Assembly (NCBI GenBank): GCA_964545855.1
Contig: CAZJHD010000007.1
Location: forward strand, 1-64,000
Length of the DNA stretch: 64,000 bases
Direction of reading: 5' to 3'
From: CAZJHD01 sp964545855
GTDB lineage: Bacteria > Planctomycetota > UBA1135 > JACQFD01
Below the pieces are notes generated by a model, which searched no databases, was not told the origin of the DNA, and saw only the letters and a program-made list of their open reading frames with translations. Positions 41,595 to 49,565 of this stretch are shown piece after piece (the stretch's first letter is position 1; every line of letters begins with the position of its first letter). Position numbers and translations under genes: made by a program.

Positions 41595-42499
41595 CGCGCG
41601 AGCACCCAGGAGCGCGCGGTGATCCAGAGCTTCTCGCGGAGCGAGAGGCGCACGGGCCGCGAGAGCACGTCGTAGTCGAGACGCTCGATCTTCCCGAGGA
41701 TCGCACGGTACATGGCGCGCATCCCCGCCAGCGCCCGGCGGCTCGGGTGGTCGATCAGCGCGAGGAGCGGCGCCGCGCTCTCGTAGTGGGTCCGCGCGCG
41801 CTCCGCCTCGAAGGCGAGGAGCCTCCGCAGGCGCTCGCTCGCGGTCGAGGCGCGCAGCTCGGCCTCGTCGACTCCGAACCTCTCGAGGTCCTCCGCCGGC
41901 AAGTAGACGCGCCCGCGCTCGGCGTCCTCGCGGAGATCGCGCAGGATGTTCGTGAGCTGGAACGCCACGCCCAGCTCGTCGGCGAGCGCGATGGCGCGCC
42001 CGCCGCTGTGGCCGAAGACCTGGATGCACATGCGCCCGACGACGGAGGCCGCTCGGTGGCAGTAGACCCGAAGCTCGGCGAAGGTCCGGTAGCGGCGCTG
42101 CTCGAGGTCCATCTCGGCGCCGCGAAGAGCCTCCTCGAAGTCCTCGCGCGGGATCCGGAACCGAGTCACCGCGTCGGCGAAGGCCGGTGCGACGGGATCG
42201 CGCGACGCCTCGCGCGACCCGGCCCTCGCTCCCGACGCACCGTAGGCGAGATCGAGGATCGCGCGGCAGGGGGCGAAGCGGTCGGCGCGCCGCCGATCCT
42301 CCTCCGTCGGCGTGTCGGCGAGGTCGTCGAGCCTGCGGAGGAAGCAGTAGACGGCGCACATGGCGTCGCGCCGGGGCGGCGTGAGCGACTGGAACGCGAA
42401 GTAGAAGTGGCGCGCCTCGCGCCGCGCGATCGACCGCGCGGCCGCGTAGGAGCTCGCGAGGTCGAGGGGAGCGAGCCCGCCCGCCGTGTCGCCGCTCAC
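41591..42499 (-). CDS. hpnD: Presqualene diphosphate synthase
   Basis: 302 residues from GTG 42499, which overlaps the hpnC stop (GTGA). It is a trans-isoprenyl diphosphate synthase of the squalene/phytoene type. The first Asp-rich motif is FLRRLDDLADTP and the second is LTNILRDLREDAERGRVYLP, preceded by YCHRAASVVGRMC. HpnD joins two farnesyl diphosphates into presqualene diphosphate. A carotenoid (phytoene) synthase is the alternative, but pairing with HpnC and HpnE favours HpnD. Confidence 0.9.
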   Translation of the reverse strand: MSGDTAGGLAPLDLASSYAAARSIARREARHFYFAFQSLTPPRRDAMCAVYCFLRRLDDLADTPTEEDRRRADRFAPCRAILDLAYGASGARAGSREASRDPVAPAFADAVTRFRIPREDFEEALRGAEMDLEQRRYRTFAELRVYCHRAASVVGRMCIQVFGHSGGRAIALADELGVAFQLTNILRDLREDAERGRVYLPAEDLERFGVDEAELRASTASERLRRLLAFEAERARTHYESAAPLLALIDHPSRRALAGMRAMYRAILGKIERLDYDVLSRPVRLSLREKLWITARSWVLAR

Positions 42500-43437
42500 G
42501 CGCGCCTCCGAGGGCGGAAGGCTGCGATCCAGCGGGCCGCCGCCGCGCGGGCGAGGATCTTCGCGAGGTGCACCCTGCCGATGCGGGGCCGGGCGGCGAG
42601 CACGTCGTAGCGCGCCGCGGCGATGCGGCTCAGGAGCTCGTCGCCGGCGATGGCGAAGGCGAGGACGGGGATCCGCAGACCCTTCGACACGCGGTCCGAG
42701 AGCGCGGCTCCGTCGGCGAAGCAGGGCGCCGTGCGCTCGCAGGCCTCCCGCACGCAGGCGCGCAGCGCGGCGCTGGCGGTGGGCGCGGCGAGGTCCGCGT
42801 CGCGGACGCCGTGGCGCTCCAGGGACTCCTGCGGGAGGTAGACGCGGCCCTTGCGGAGATCGCGCGCCACGTCCTGCCAGAAGTTCACGAGCTGCAGTCC
42901 GGTGCAGAGGGCGTCCGAGGGCTCGAGGAGGAAGCGGTCGCGGGCCGGATCGCCCGTGAGCTCCTCGAAGATTCCGAGGACGAGGCGTCCGACGGGGTGA
43001 GCGCTCCGCGAGCAGTAGTCGAGGAGCTCGTCCCAGTCGGCGTAGCGCGTCTTCGACTGGTCCTGCCGGAAGGCCGACAGCAGGTCGTCGAAGGGCTTCC
43101 TCGGGAGGCGCAGCGTGCGCACCGTCGCGCGCAGCGCGAGGCTCTCCGGTGCGACGGGCTTCGGTGCGATGGGCCCGTCGCCGTCGCCCTCGCGGAAGAT
43201 GCGGTCGAGCTCGCGCGCCCGCGCCTCGAGCTTCTCCAGCGCCTCGGCCGGAGACGCACTCTCGTCGGCTTCGTCGTCGGCGCCGCGGCACCACGCGTAG
43301 ACGGCCGCGAAGTGCGGGACGCGGTCGGCCGGGAGGTGCTCCGAGAGGACCGGGAAGTTCTCCAGCCGGCGGCGTGCGATCGACTCGCAGTGCGCGTAGG
43401 CCGACTGCAGGGCGGGCTCGGCGAGAGAGGAGGACAC
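42496..43437 (-). CDS. hpnC: Hydroxysqualene synthase
   Basis: 313 residues from GTG 43437. It belongs to the same squalene/phytoene synthase fold, with YAWCRGADDEADESA in place of the first Asp motif and LVNFWQDVARDLRKGRVYLP as the second. The first motif is weaker than in HpnD, as is usual for HpnC. It makes hydroxysqualene from presqualene diphosphate. It is the first gene of the operon, and a TACTCT box ends 9 bp before the GTG, which suggests a leaderless or near-leaderless message. Confidence 0.9.
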   Translation of the reverse strand: MSSSLAEPALQSAYAHCESIARRRLENFPVLSEHLPADRVPHFAAVYAWCRGADDEADESASPAEALEKLEARARELDRIFREGDGDGPIAPKPVAPESLALRATVRTLRLPRKPFDDLLSAFRQDQSKTRYADWDELLDYCSRSAHPVGRLVLGIFEELTGDPARDRFLLEPSDALCTGLQLVNFWQDVARDLRKGRVYLPQESLERHGVRDADLAAPTASAALRACVREACERTAPCFADGAALSDRVSKGLRIPVLAFAIAGDELLSRIAAARYDVLAARPRIGRVHLAKILARAAAARWIAAFRPRRRA

Positions 43438-43445
43438 GGGGGGCC

Positions 43446-43451
43446 AGAGTA
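43446..43451 (-). promoter_or_regulatory. Candidate -10 box (TACTCT) for a leaderless hopanoid operon
   Basis: Minus-strand TACTCT lies 8 nt before GTG 43437, so a start 6-7 nt downstream would be at or next to the GTG. There is no ribosome binding site in the gap, which is all C and G. Confidence 0.35.
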
Positions 43452-43546
43452 TGGCCCGGAGGGCGGCGCGCCGCGCGAGGCGTTCTCCAGGGTCGCGGAG
43501 GATCGGAGTTGAGACGGAGACGGCGGCGCGTTGGAATCGACGCGAC

Positions 43547-43924
43547 GTGAAGAACCGAACCCTCCTCGCAGCTTCCTCTCTCCTCCGCCTCCCCGCTCTG
43601 CTCGCCGCGATCCTGCTCGCGGCCCTTCCGCTCGGCGCGTGCCAGACCTATCGGCACACGGTCGGCGAAGGAGCGAAGCACAACCGCATCGTCGCGTCGC
43701 AAGCGCAGTGGTGGTTCCTCTGGGGCCTCGTTCCCATCAGTCCGGGCTCGCCCGTCGACGCGGGGAAGCTCCTCGCGGAGCACCCGGGCGTCACGGCAGG
43801 CGGCAAGACCCTTCCCACCGACTACGAGATCACGACGGGCTACACCACGGCCGACTCGTTCCTCTCGGTCCTGCTCTTCCCGCTCCTCGGCTTCGGGAAG
43901 CAGACGATCACGGTGCGGCAGTAG
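43547..43924 (+). CDS. Bor/Iss-like small lipoprotein
   Basis: 125 residues from GTG 43547. The lipoprotein signal ends at LPLGAC (Cys32). The mature part, QAQWWFLWGLVPISPGSPVD, then YEITTGYTTADSFLSVLLFP and FGKQTITVRQ, resembles the phage Bor/Iss group of outer-membrane lipoproteins. In those, a central WGL segment and a hydrophobic LL segment are conserved. Function in this organism is unknown. The stop is followed directly by a 14-bp tandem repeat. Confidence 0.65.
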   Translation: MKNRTLLAASSLLRLPALLAAILLAALPLGACQTYRHTVGEGAKHNRIVASQAQWWFLWGLVPISPGSPVDAGKLLAEHPGVTAGGKTLPTDYEITTGYTTADSFLSVLLFPLLGFGKQTITVRQ

Positions 43925-43925
43925 G

Positions 43926-44009
43926 CCTGCGGGAGTCGGCCTGCGGGAGTCGGCCTGCGGGAGTCGGCCTGCGGGAGTCGGTCCGCGGGAGTCGGCCCGC
44001 GGGAATCGG
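43926..44009 (+). repeat. 14-bp tandem repeat, six units
   Basis: Units are CCTGCGGGAGTCGG four times exactly (43926-43981), then TCCGCGGGAGTCGG and CCCGCGGGAATCGG. The array begins 1 bp after the lipoprotein stop codon. The unit length is not a multiple of three and it does not encode protein. Copy number is likely to vary between strains. Confidence 0.9.
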
Positions 44010-44228
44010 TCGACCCGGGGCGGTCGGCGCTCGACGGAAGCCGGCTCGAACGGTCCTGCAGGCGCGGCGCTGCAAGCAAGAGGGGCGCGACACTCGGTGC
44101 CGCGCCCCTCGTGCCCGATCGGGCGACGATCGGAGTCGTTCGTGCGCTCGATCTCGCGATCGAGCGTCACGCAGCGGGCGGCTCGGAACGCCGGCCCTTC
44201 GGCCGATCGTCCGGCGCCGCCCCGAGGA
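44010..44228. other. Non-coding convergent region after the tandem repeat
   Basis: Together with the repeat this forms a 304-bp gap between the Bor-like and TRL-like lipoprotein genes. It holds the large hairpin at 44080-44110 and a second one, CGCTCGAT-N6-ATCGAGCG (44145-44166). No gene is supported. Confidence 0.6.
44080..44110. terminator. Bidirectional hairpin, candidate terminator
   Basis: GAGGGGCGCG (44080-44089) pairs with CGCGCCCCTC (44101-44110), 10 bp perfect. The loop holds a further 3-bp CAC/GTG stem. It lies between two convergent genes. There is no T-run, so its efficiency as an intrinsic terminator is uncertain. Confidence 0.55.
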
Positions 44229-44543
44229 TCACTCGCCGTAGACCTTGATCGTGAGCTTCCCGTAGAAGCCGAGGATGTTCATGGTCTCGTAGTCGACGTG
44301 GTGGATCTTCGAGATGCCCGCCTTCTTCGCCGCGGTCTCGATGCTCGCATCACCGACGGCGACGAGGCCCATGATCGACATGGCGTCGCTGGTTCCCATC
44401 TTCGAGCTGCCCGAGTTGTCCGTGGGCTCGCCGCCCCACTTGACGCCGGTGTAGAGGACACCGATCGCGGGGGTCGCGACGGCGATGCAGCCCGTCATGA
44501 GAGTCATCAGCAACAGGGCGGCCAGGGTGTACACCGTCCGCAT
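44229..44543 (-). CDS. TRL-like family lipoprotein
   Basis: 104 residues from ATG 44543, with AGGAG 7 nt upstream. The lipoprotein signal ends at LMTGC (Cys19). The mature part (ATPAIGVLYTGVKWGGEPTD, then SKMGTSDAMSIMGLVAVGDA and HHVDYETMNILGFYGKLTIK) matches the small TRL-like family. The characteristic words are a type of GxLYTxxK, a short GDAS element and HVDYE...GFYG. Function unknown. A good promoter lies 85-110 bp upstream. Confidence 0.85.
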   Translation of the reverse strand: MRTVYTLAALLLMTLMTGCIAVATPAIGVLYTGVKWGGEPTDNSGSSKMGTSDAMSIMGLVAVGDASIETAAKKAGISKIHHVDYETMNILGFYGKLTIKVYGE

Positions 44544-44626
44544 CGTGAACTCCTACGTTGAGAGAGGGACCGTCCGAGTGCAGGCCGCGTCCCGCGGCCA
44601 GGAGTGCGCCCGATCGGTGTGCCGGA

Positions 44627-44654
44627 ATCGTAGTGACCGAAACCCCCGACTCAA
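44627..44654 (-). promoter_or_regulatory. Sigma-70-type promoter of the TRL-like lipoprotein gene
   Basis: On the minus strand TTGAGT (44654-44649), a 16-bp spacer and TACGAT (44632-44627) precede the gene. The predicted start near 44620 leaves a leader of about 77 nt. Confidence 0.55.
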
Positions 44655-44772
44655 CAAGCGCGTTGTTCGCGACCCTCCGGAGCCGCTCTCGGCCGGCGGT
44701 CGCGCGGCGCCGATTCCTTCACGGCCTCGGAGCCCTCGCACGAATTCGACTCTTTCCGGCAGGATCACGCCC

Positions 44773-46218
44773 ATGGAGCCCGCCCTGGAAGCCACCGCCG
44801 CCGCCGCCACGATGCGATCCCGCCGCCCGGCGATCTGGGGGGCCGTCGTCCTCCTCGTCCTCGTCGCCTTCCTCCCGCCTCCCCGCGCGGTCGCGGCGCC
44901 CCAGACCGAGGACCCCGCCTCTCTCCTCGCGCGTGCTCGGACCCTGAACGACCAGGGGAGCTACGACGCCGCGCTCCGCGTCCTGGAGCAGATCGTCCGC
45001 AAGCATGCCGACAGCCCGGAGGGGGCGATCGCGCGGGAGCTCTCGGCGGGGAACGCGTTCCTGCGCGTGGCGCCCCTCGAGCAGCAGGGCCCCCCCGAGA
45101 ACCGCGTCGACGTCTTCGTCCTCTCGGAGGGCTACACGCGAGAGAGCCAGGACAACTTCGACACGGCGGCCAAGAACACGGTCCGCATCTTCTTCAAGAA
45201 CGAGACCCTCGAGACCTATCGCCGCTACTTCAACTTCCACCGCATGAACGTGTCGTCCGCGGAGGACGGCGTCGACTACGACCGGCGCTCCTACGACACG
45301 GCGATGGACGGCAAGCGGACCAACTACGCGCAGGGGCAGGTCACCGTCGACCACGGCGCCGTCCACCGATTCCTTCGCCACGCGCCGGAGGCCGAGGGGC
45401 TCGCCATCGTGATCGTGAAGCGCGGGAACCTCGGGACCGGCGGGGGCGGCGTCGCCGTCGTGGGAGGCGGCCCGTCCAACACCGTGATCCACGAGTGGGG
45501 GCACGCCTTCGCCGGGCTCCTCGACGAGTACACGACGGACGTCGGCTACGGAGGTGACGTGCGCGGATCCGCGAACGTCTCGGCTCGGCCGGAGCCGGAG
45601 AACGCGCCCTGGAAGCACTGGCTCGACGCCGGCGCGCGAGGTGTCGGCGTGTACGAGGGTGCCGCGGGTCGTCTGAAGGGCGCCTGGAAGTCGAACCGGG
45701 GCGGCTGCGCGATGGACTCGGGATCGGACTTCTGCCGCGTCTGCCGCGAGGAGACGGTGCTGCGCATCTACCAGCGCGTGAGTCCGATCGACGCGCGGGA
45801 GCCGGCGGCCGATCGCGTGACGATCGACGCACGCGGGCGGGAGGACTTCACGGTGGTCCCCCTGCGTCCCGACGGGCACGACCTCCGCGTGGAGTGGACG
45901 ATTCGGAAGCTCGAGGTGGGCGAGAAGCTCCCGGCGCCGACCTCCGGCACCGGCGTCGCGGCCCGCGGTCGCGCCGCCTTCCGCGACAACACGGGCCTCG
46001 AGGCCCCGAAGGGGGAGGCGCTCCGGCCGCGGTCCGACACGGGCCGCGACCGCTCCACCGTCACGCTCTCCGCGACGAAGCTCGGCCCCGGCACCTTCGA
46101 GCTCACGGCGCGCGTCGTCGATCCGACGCCGAAGGACGATCTTCCCTGGGTGATCCGCGATCCCCGGAAGCTGCTGGAGGACCGGGCGGTCTGGTGGGTC
46201 GAGGTGGCCGCGGACTGA
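44773..46218 (+). CDS. M64-family zinc metallopeptidase (IgA-peptidase M64 type), secreted
   Basis: 481 residues from ATG 44773; ATG 44812 is an alternative. The signal segment is RPAIWGAVVLLVLVAFLPPP, ending near VAAPQ. A TPR-like pair (LARARTLNDQGSYDAALRVL) precedes the peptidase domain. The domain has NRVDVFVLSEGYTRESQDNF, the zinc motif HEWGHAFAGLLDEYTTD (HExxHxxxxxLxDE) and a GGCAMDSGSDFCRVCREE loop. The last 130 residues form a beta-rich domain. M64 peptidases are extracellular; the physiological substrate here is unknown. Confidence 0.88.
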   Translation: MEPALEATAAAATMRSRRPAIWGAVVLLVLVAFLPPPRAVAAPQTEDPASLLARARTLNDQGSYDAALRVLEQIVRKHADSPEGAIARELSAGNAFLRVAPLEQQGPPENRVDVFVLSEGYTRESQDNFDTAAKNTVRIFFKNETLETYRRYFNFHRMNVSSAEDGVDYDRRSYDTAMDGKRTNYAQGQVTVDHGAVHRFLRHAPEAEGLAIVIVKRGNLGTGGGGVAVVGGGPSNTVIHEWGHAFAGLLDEYTTDVGYGGDVRGSANVSARPEPENAPWKHWLDAGARGVGVYEGAAGRLKGAWKSNRGGCAMDSGSDFCRVCREETVLRIYQRVSPIDAREPAADRVTIDARGREDFTVVPLRPDGHDLRVEWTIRKLEVGEKLPAPTSGTGVAARGRAAFRDNTGLEAPKGEALRPRSDTGRDRSTVTLSATKLGPGTFELTARVVDPTPKDDLPWVIRDPRKLLEDRAVWWVEVAAD

Positions 46219-46227
46219 CCTGCGGCG

Positions 46228-47715
46228 TCAACGGGCGTAGCCGAGCGCGCGCAGCTGATCCTCGATCTCCGGCGGCAGCGGAGCGGATGTCGTCGCGCCG
46301 CCCTGGGATTCGTGGTGCGTCGCCATGGCGTCCCAGACGCGTTGCGCGACGCCGAGATCGCGCACGAGGCTCGCCGCCTCGCCGGTGCGCGCCTGCGGCC
46401 GCCAGCGCTGCTCGAGCGGATCGGCCACGAGGTCGTAGTGCCGGTCGCGCCGCTCGACCGGATCCTGCCGCGACCGCACCACCTTCCAGCGCGGCGTGCG
46501 CGCCACGTCGGCGATCCACCGCTCGTTGTCGAGGTGGCTCGCGTAGGCGACGGCCTCCTCCGGGGCGTCCGCGCCCCGCGACCAGGCGGGCCAGTGGGAG
46601 CGGCCCTCGATCCCGTCGGGCGCGCGCACGCCCAGGAGGTCGAGGACCGTGGGGAGGACGTGCACCGCGCCGAAGCTCGATCGCTTCCGTGCGCCGGCGA
46701 GAGCCGCACCCGGCAGCCGCGCGACGAAGGGGACGCGGAGCACTTCGTCGAAGGGGCTCCCGTGCTGCACGCCGCCGTGCTCGTGGAACTCCTCGCCGTG
46801 GTCCGAGGTGACGACGACGACGGTTCGCTCGAGAAGGCCGCGCGCGCGCAGCCCCGCGACGAGATCTCCGATCGAGCGATCGACGCTCTCGACGGCGCCG
46901 CGGTAGAGCTCCCGCAGGCACTCGAAGTCGCGCGGACCGAAGCTCTCCCACTGGTCGAAGAGGGCGCCGCAGGCGGGGCCGAGTCCCATGCCCGGCTCCT
47001 CGAGGATCTTCAGGAGGCGCGGCGCCACGGCGGTCCTCTGGTAGCGGTCGAGCAGGGTGCGCATCGCTTCGCGCTCGATCCGGTAGGGAGCGTGGGTCTC
47101 GTAGGTGTGCAGGAAGTAGAAGCCCCGACGATCCGCGGGGAGCCGGTCGAACCAGGCGAGCGCGCGCTCCACCTTCGGTGCCGTGAGCGTGAGCTCCGCG
47201 CGGAACTCGTCGAATCCCCGCGCGAAGCCGAAGGGCTCGCTCACGTAGCCCGCGTCGGTCTCCGCCGCCGTGACGAAGCCCGCGTCGCGCAGGCACTCGG
47301 CGATCGTCGCGAGGCTCGGCGGGATCGCGCGCAGGACCGAAGTTCCCGGCGCGGCGCCGGGGGTCACGTTCACGACGCCATGCACCGGCGCCGACGCGCC
47401 GGTGAAGAGCGTCGCGTGGGAGGTGGCCGTCTGGTTGGAGGCGGAGGTCGCCTGCAGGGCCACGAGCCCCTCGCGGGCGAGCGCGTCGAGGTGGGGCGTG
47501 CGCGCGTCGGCAGCTCCGTAGCAGCCGAGATGGTCGGCACGGAGCGTGTCGACGGAGACGAGCAGCAGGTGGGCCTTCGTCGCGCGCGGCGCGGCGGTGC
47601 TCCCCGCTTCGCTGCATGCGAGCGCCCCGAGCAGGGTGGCCGCGAGCAGGGTGGCCGCGAGCAGAGTCGTCTCGAGCCGCGGTGCCGCGCACGCCCGAGC
47701 GGCGAGGCGGGCCAT
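46228..47715 (-). CDS. Sulfatase-like hydrolase/transferase of the alkaline phosphatase superfamily
   Basis: 495 residues from ATG 47715; TTG 47727, overlapping the upstream stop (TTGA), is an alternative. The signal segment ends near LGALACSEAG, a weak lipobox. The fold is sulfatase-like: LLLVSVDTLRADHLGCYGAA, then ATSASNQTATSHATLFTGAS, FYFLHTYETHAPYRIEREAM, VVVVTSDHGEEFHEHGG and GSPFDEVLRVPFVARLPG. The formylglycine motif C/S-x-P-x-R is missing; Thr or Ser stands in its place. So it may be a phospho-transferase or phosphodiesterase and not a true sulfatase. Confidence 0.8.
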   Translation of the reverse strand: MARLAARACAAPRLETTLLAATLLAATLLGALACSEAGSTAAPRATKAHLLLVSVDTLRADHLGCYGAADARTPHLDALAREGLVALQATSASNQTATSHATLFTGASAPVHGVVNVTPGAAPGTSVLRAIPPSLATIAECLRDAGFVTAAETDAGYVSEPFGFARGFDEFRAELTLTAPKVERALAWFDRLPADRRGFYFLHTYETHAPYRIEREAMRTLLDRYQRTAVAPRLLKILEEPGMGLGPACGALFDQWESFGPRDFECLRELYRGAVESVDRSIGDLVAGLRARGLLERTVVVVTSDHGEEFHEHGGVQHGSPFDEVLRVPFVARLPGAALAGARKRSSFGAVHVLPTVLDLLGVRAPDGIEGRSHWPAWSRGADAPEEAVAYASHLDNERWIADVARTPRWKVVRSRQDPVERRDRHYDLVADPLEQRWRPQARTGEAASLVRDLGVAQRVWDAMATHHESQGGATTSAPLPPEIEDQLRALGYAR

Positions 47716-47723
47716 CGCGCGGC

Positions 47724-48506
47724 TCAACGTCGTCCTCGGCGCGTGTCGAGCACGAAGCCGACTCCGTGGGTGGCGACGAACTTGCGGGCCGACGGCGAGA
47801 GCCCGTCGATCGTGCGGAGCGTCTCCAGCACCGTCTCCGGACGTGCGCCGAAGAGCGCGCTCAGGGAGAGCCGTCCCGAGGCGACGCGTCGCGCGACGCG
47901 GCAGAGGTGGCGCGCTGGCTCCGGTGGCACTCCCGCTGCCTCGAGCGCACGCGCGGTCGTTCGTGCGAGGCCGGCAGGATCCGGGAGCACGCCGAGCTCG
48001 CCGTCGCCGTCGCGCGCCACGGTGCCGAAGGTGCGCGCGAGGACGTTGCGACGGAGGACGACGCGCCCCCCAGGGCCGCGGGCGCCCGCGACGCGGCCTC
48101 CCAGGAGCGCGGTCACGAGGGCTTCCCAGATCGAGGGGAGCCTCTCGAAGGGAGCTCCGGGGGCCAGCCCGAGGACGCGCGCGAGCCGGGTGCGGAGCGC
48201 GGCGCGGGCCGTTGCGTCGAGGCGCGGCGCGTCGATGCGCCTCGCGCGGACTCCCGCGAGGGACCGGTCCCCGATCGCGGCAACGACGCGGACGCGCAGC
48301 GCCGGCCCCTCGGGGCGGGCGTCCACCAGGAGGTGGACGAGGTCGGAGCCGGCGCTCCGCGCGAGGGGATGTCGTGCGCCGAGATGCACGGGGACGAGGC
48401 GGCGGAAGAACGCTCCCTGTCGTCGGGGACGCAGGATGCAGCCGCGCCGCGCCAGGCTGCGCCCGGCCAGCGCGCGCATCCGCGCACGGCTCGACGCGAG
48501 GAGCAT
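47724..48506 (-). CDS. Degenerate AlkA/HhH-GPD-like protein
   Basis: 260 residues from ATG 48506. The C-terminal half has the rhythm of an AlkA-type glycosylase (APFERLPSIWEALVTALLGG, DPAGLARTTARALEAAGVPP, RLSLSALFGARPETVLETLR, TIDGLSPSARKFVATHGVGF). The helix-hairpin-helix is imperfect, and the protein ends where the catalytic Asp would be expected. It may be an inactive DNA-binding relative. The family call is tentative. It is divergent from queD and upstream of the sulfatase-like gene. Confidence 0.45.
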   Translation of the reverse strand: MLLASSRARMRALAGRSLARRGCILRPRRQGAFFRRLVPVHLGARHPLARSAGSDLVHLLVDARPEGPALRVRVVAAIGDRSLAGVRARRIDAPRLDATARAALRTRLARVLGLAPGAPFERLPSIWEALVTALLGGRVAGARGPGGRVVLRRNVLARTFGTVARDGDGELGVLPDPAGLARTTARALEAAGVPPEPARHLCRVARRVASGRLSLSALFGARPETVLETLRTIDGLSPSARKFVATHGVGFVLDTRRGRR

Positions 48507-48545
48507 CGGCGGAGGATACCCGGTGAGGCGAACGCGCCCCGGGGC

Positions 48546-48551
48546 TACATT
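48546..48551 (+). promoter_or_regulatory. Candidate -10 box TACATT before queD
   Basis: TACATT ends 20 nt before ATG 48572. No clear -35 is visible, since the upstream side is inside the divergent regulatory gap. Confidence 0.3.
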
Positions 48552-48571
48552 GCTCTCCCCGCGATCGCACC

Positions 48572-48997
48572 ATGAAGGTCACGAAAGAGTTCGTGTTCGA
48601 CGCCGCCCACTACCTCCCGAACTACGAGGGGAAGTGCGAACGGCTCCACGGCCACACCTGGAAGCTCCACGTCACGGTGAAGGCGCCCGTCGACCGCGCG
48701 AGCGGCCTCGCCTTCGACTTCGTCGCGCTGAAGCGGAAGGCGATGGAGAGGGTCGTCGACCGGCTCGACCATCAGGTGGTGAACGACGTCGTGCCGAATC
48801 CTTCCGCCGAGAACATCGCGCTCTGGGTGTGGCACCAGCTCCGCGAGCTGCCCCTCGACACGGTGACGGTGTGGGAGACCCCCACGTCCTTCGCCACCTG
48901 CTCGGCGGAGGACTACGCGGCCTGGACTCCCGACGAGCCGCACGTCGTGCGCTCGCGCGAGGACCACGTGCAGGCCGGCCGCGTCCCGGGCGGCTAG
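48572..48997 (+). CDS. queD: 6-carboxytetrahydropterin synthase / 6-pyruvoyl-tetrahydropterin synthase family
   Basis: 141 residues from ATG 48572. The zinc ligands are FDAAHYL and CERLHGHTWKLHV. The catalytic Cys and the HGH pair are therefore present, with SGLAFDFVALKRK and LDHQVVND further on and VWETPTSFATCS near the end. This fits QueD, which makes carboxytetrahydropterin for queuosine and related deazapurines. The other queuosine genes are not in this window. Confidence 0.9.
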   Translation: MKVTKEFVFDAAHYLPNYEGKCERLHGHTWKLHVTVKAPVDRASGLAFDFVALKRKAMERVVDRLDHQVVNDVVPNPSAENIALWVWHQLRELPLDTVTVWETPTSFATCSAEDYAAWTPDEPHVVRSREDHVQAGRVPGG

Positions 48998-49062
48998 CGC
49001 TCGCAGCTTTCCGCGCGCATCTCGCCGCTCGGCGCTCCACCGGCCCCCTTCGTACGCTCGAC

Positions 49063-49452
49063 GTGCTGCTCGGAAACGCGACCCGGGGACGCATCGTGGC
49101 GAAGGAGATCGCCGACGCGCCCTCGGGGCTCGCGCGGCTCCTCGTGCTGCGCCGCCTCGCTCCCACGGAGGGGAGGGCCGTCCGCTTCGTCGGACCCGCT
49201 TTCTGGGCCGCCTTCGGTCGCGTGCCCGTCGACGTCGTCTTCCTCGACGCGTCGCGCCGCGTGCTGGCGGTCTTCGAGGCCCTGCGCCCCTGGGCCGCGA
49301 CCGGCGCCGTCGCGCGCGCGCGGGAGGGCGTCCTCCTCGCGGCGGGCGCTTGCGCCCGCGTGCCCGTGCGGGTGGGGGACGCGCTCGAGTTCACGCCGCT
49401 CACGAGCGAGCGCATCGCCGCGGGAGCGAAGCCGCCGGAAGGATTCGGGTAG
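49063..49452 (+). CDS. DUF192-like protein
   Basis: 129 residues from GTG 49063, the only start before the conserved part. The sequence GRIVAKEIADAPSGLARLLV, then FGRVPVDVVFLDASRRVLAV and VLLAAGACARVPVRVGDALE, has the order of DUF192 domains (an LD-type strand, then a LExxAG-like helix and GD at the end). DUF192 function is unknown. A TACGCT box ends 4 nt before the GTG, so the mRNA may be leaderless. It lies 65 bp after queD. Confidence 0.55.
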   Translation: MLLGNATRGRIVAKEIADAPSGLARLLVLRRLAPTEGRAVRFVGPAFWAAFGRVPVDVVFLDASRRVLAVFEALRPWAATGAVARAREGVLLAAGACARVPVRVGDALEFTPLTSERIAAGAKPPEGFG

Positions 49453-49565
49453 GCGCGTCCGCTCTCGAAGCGGTCGAAGTCGCTGGCGCGGTGGCCGGAG
49501 CCGGCGCGCCGCCCTCGCAACCTCGGGCGTGCGAACGGACCTCCCGCACGTCATCCTCCTGCGCC

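Noticed and set aside
43926..44009. CRISPR array
   Set aside because: The 14-bp units are directly adjacent with no spacers, and no cas genes are near. It is a simple tandem repeat.
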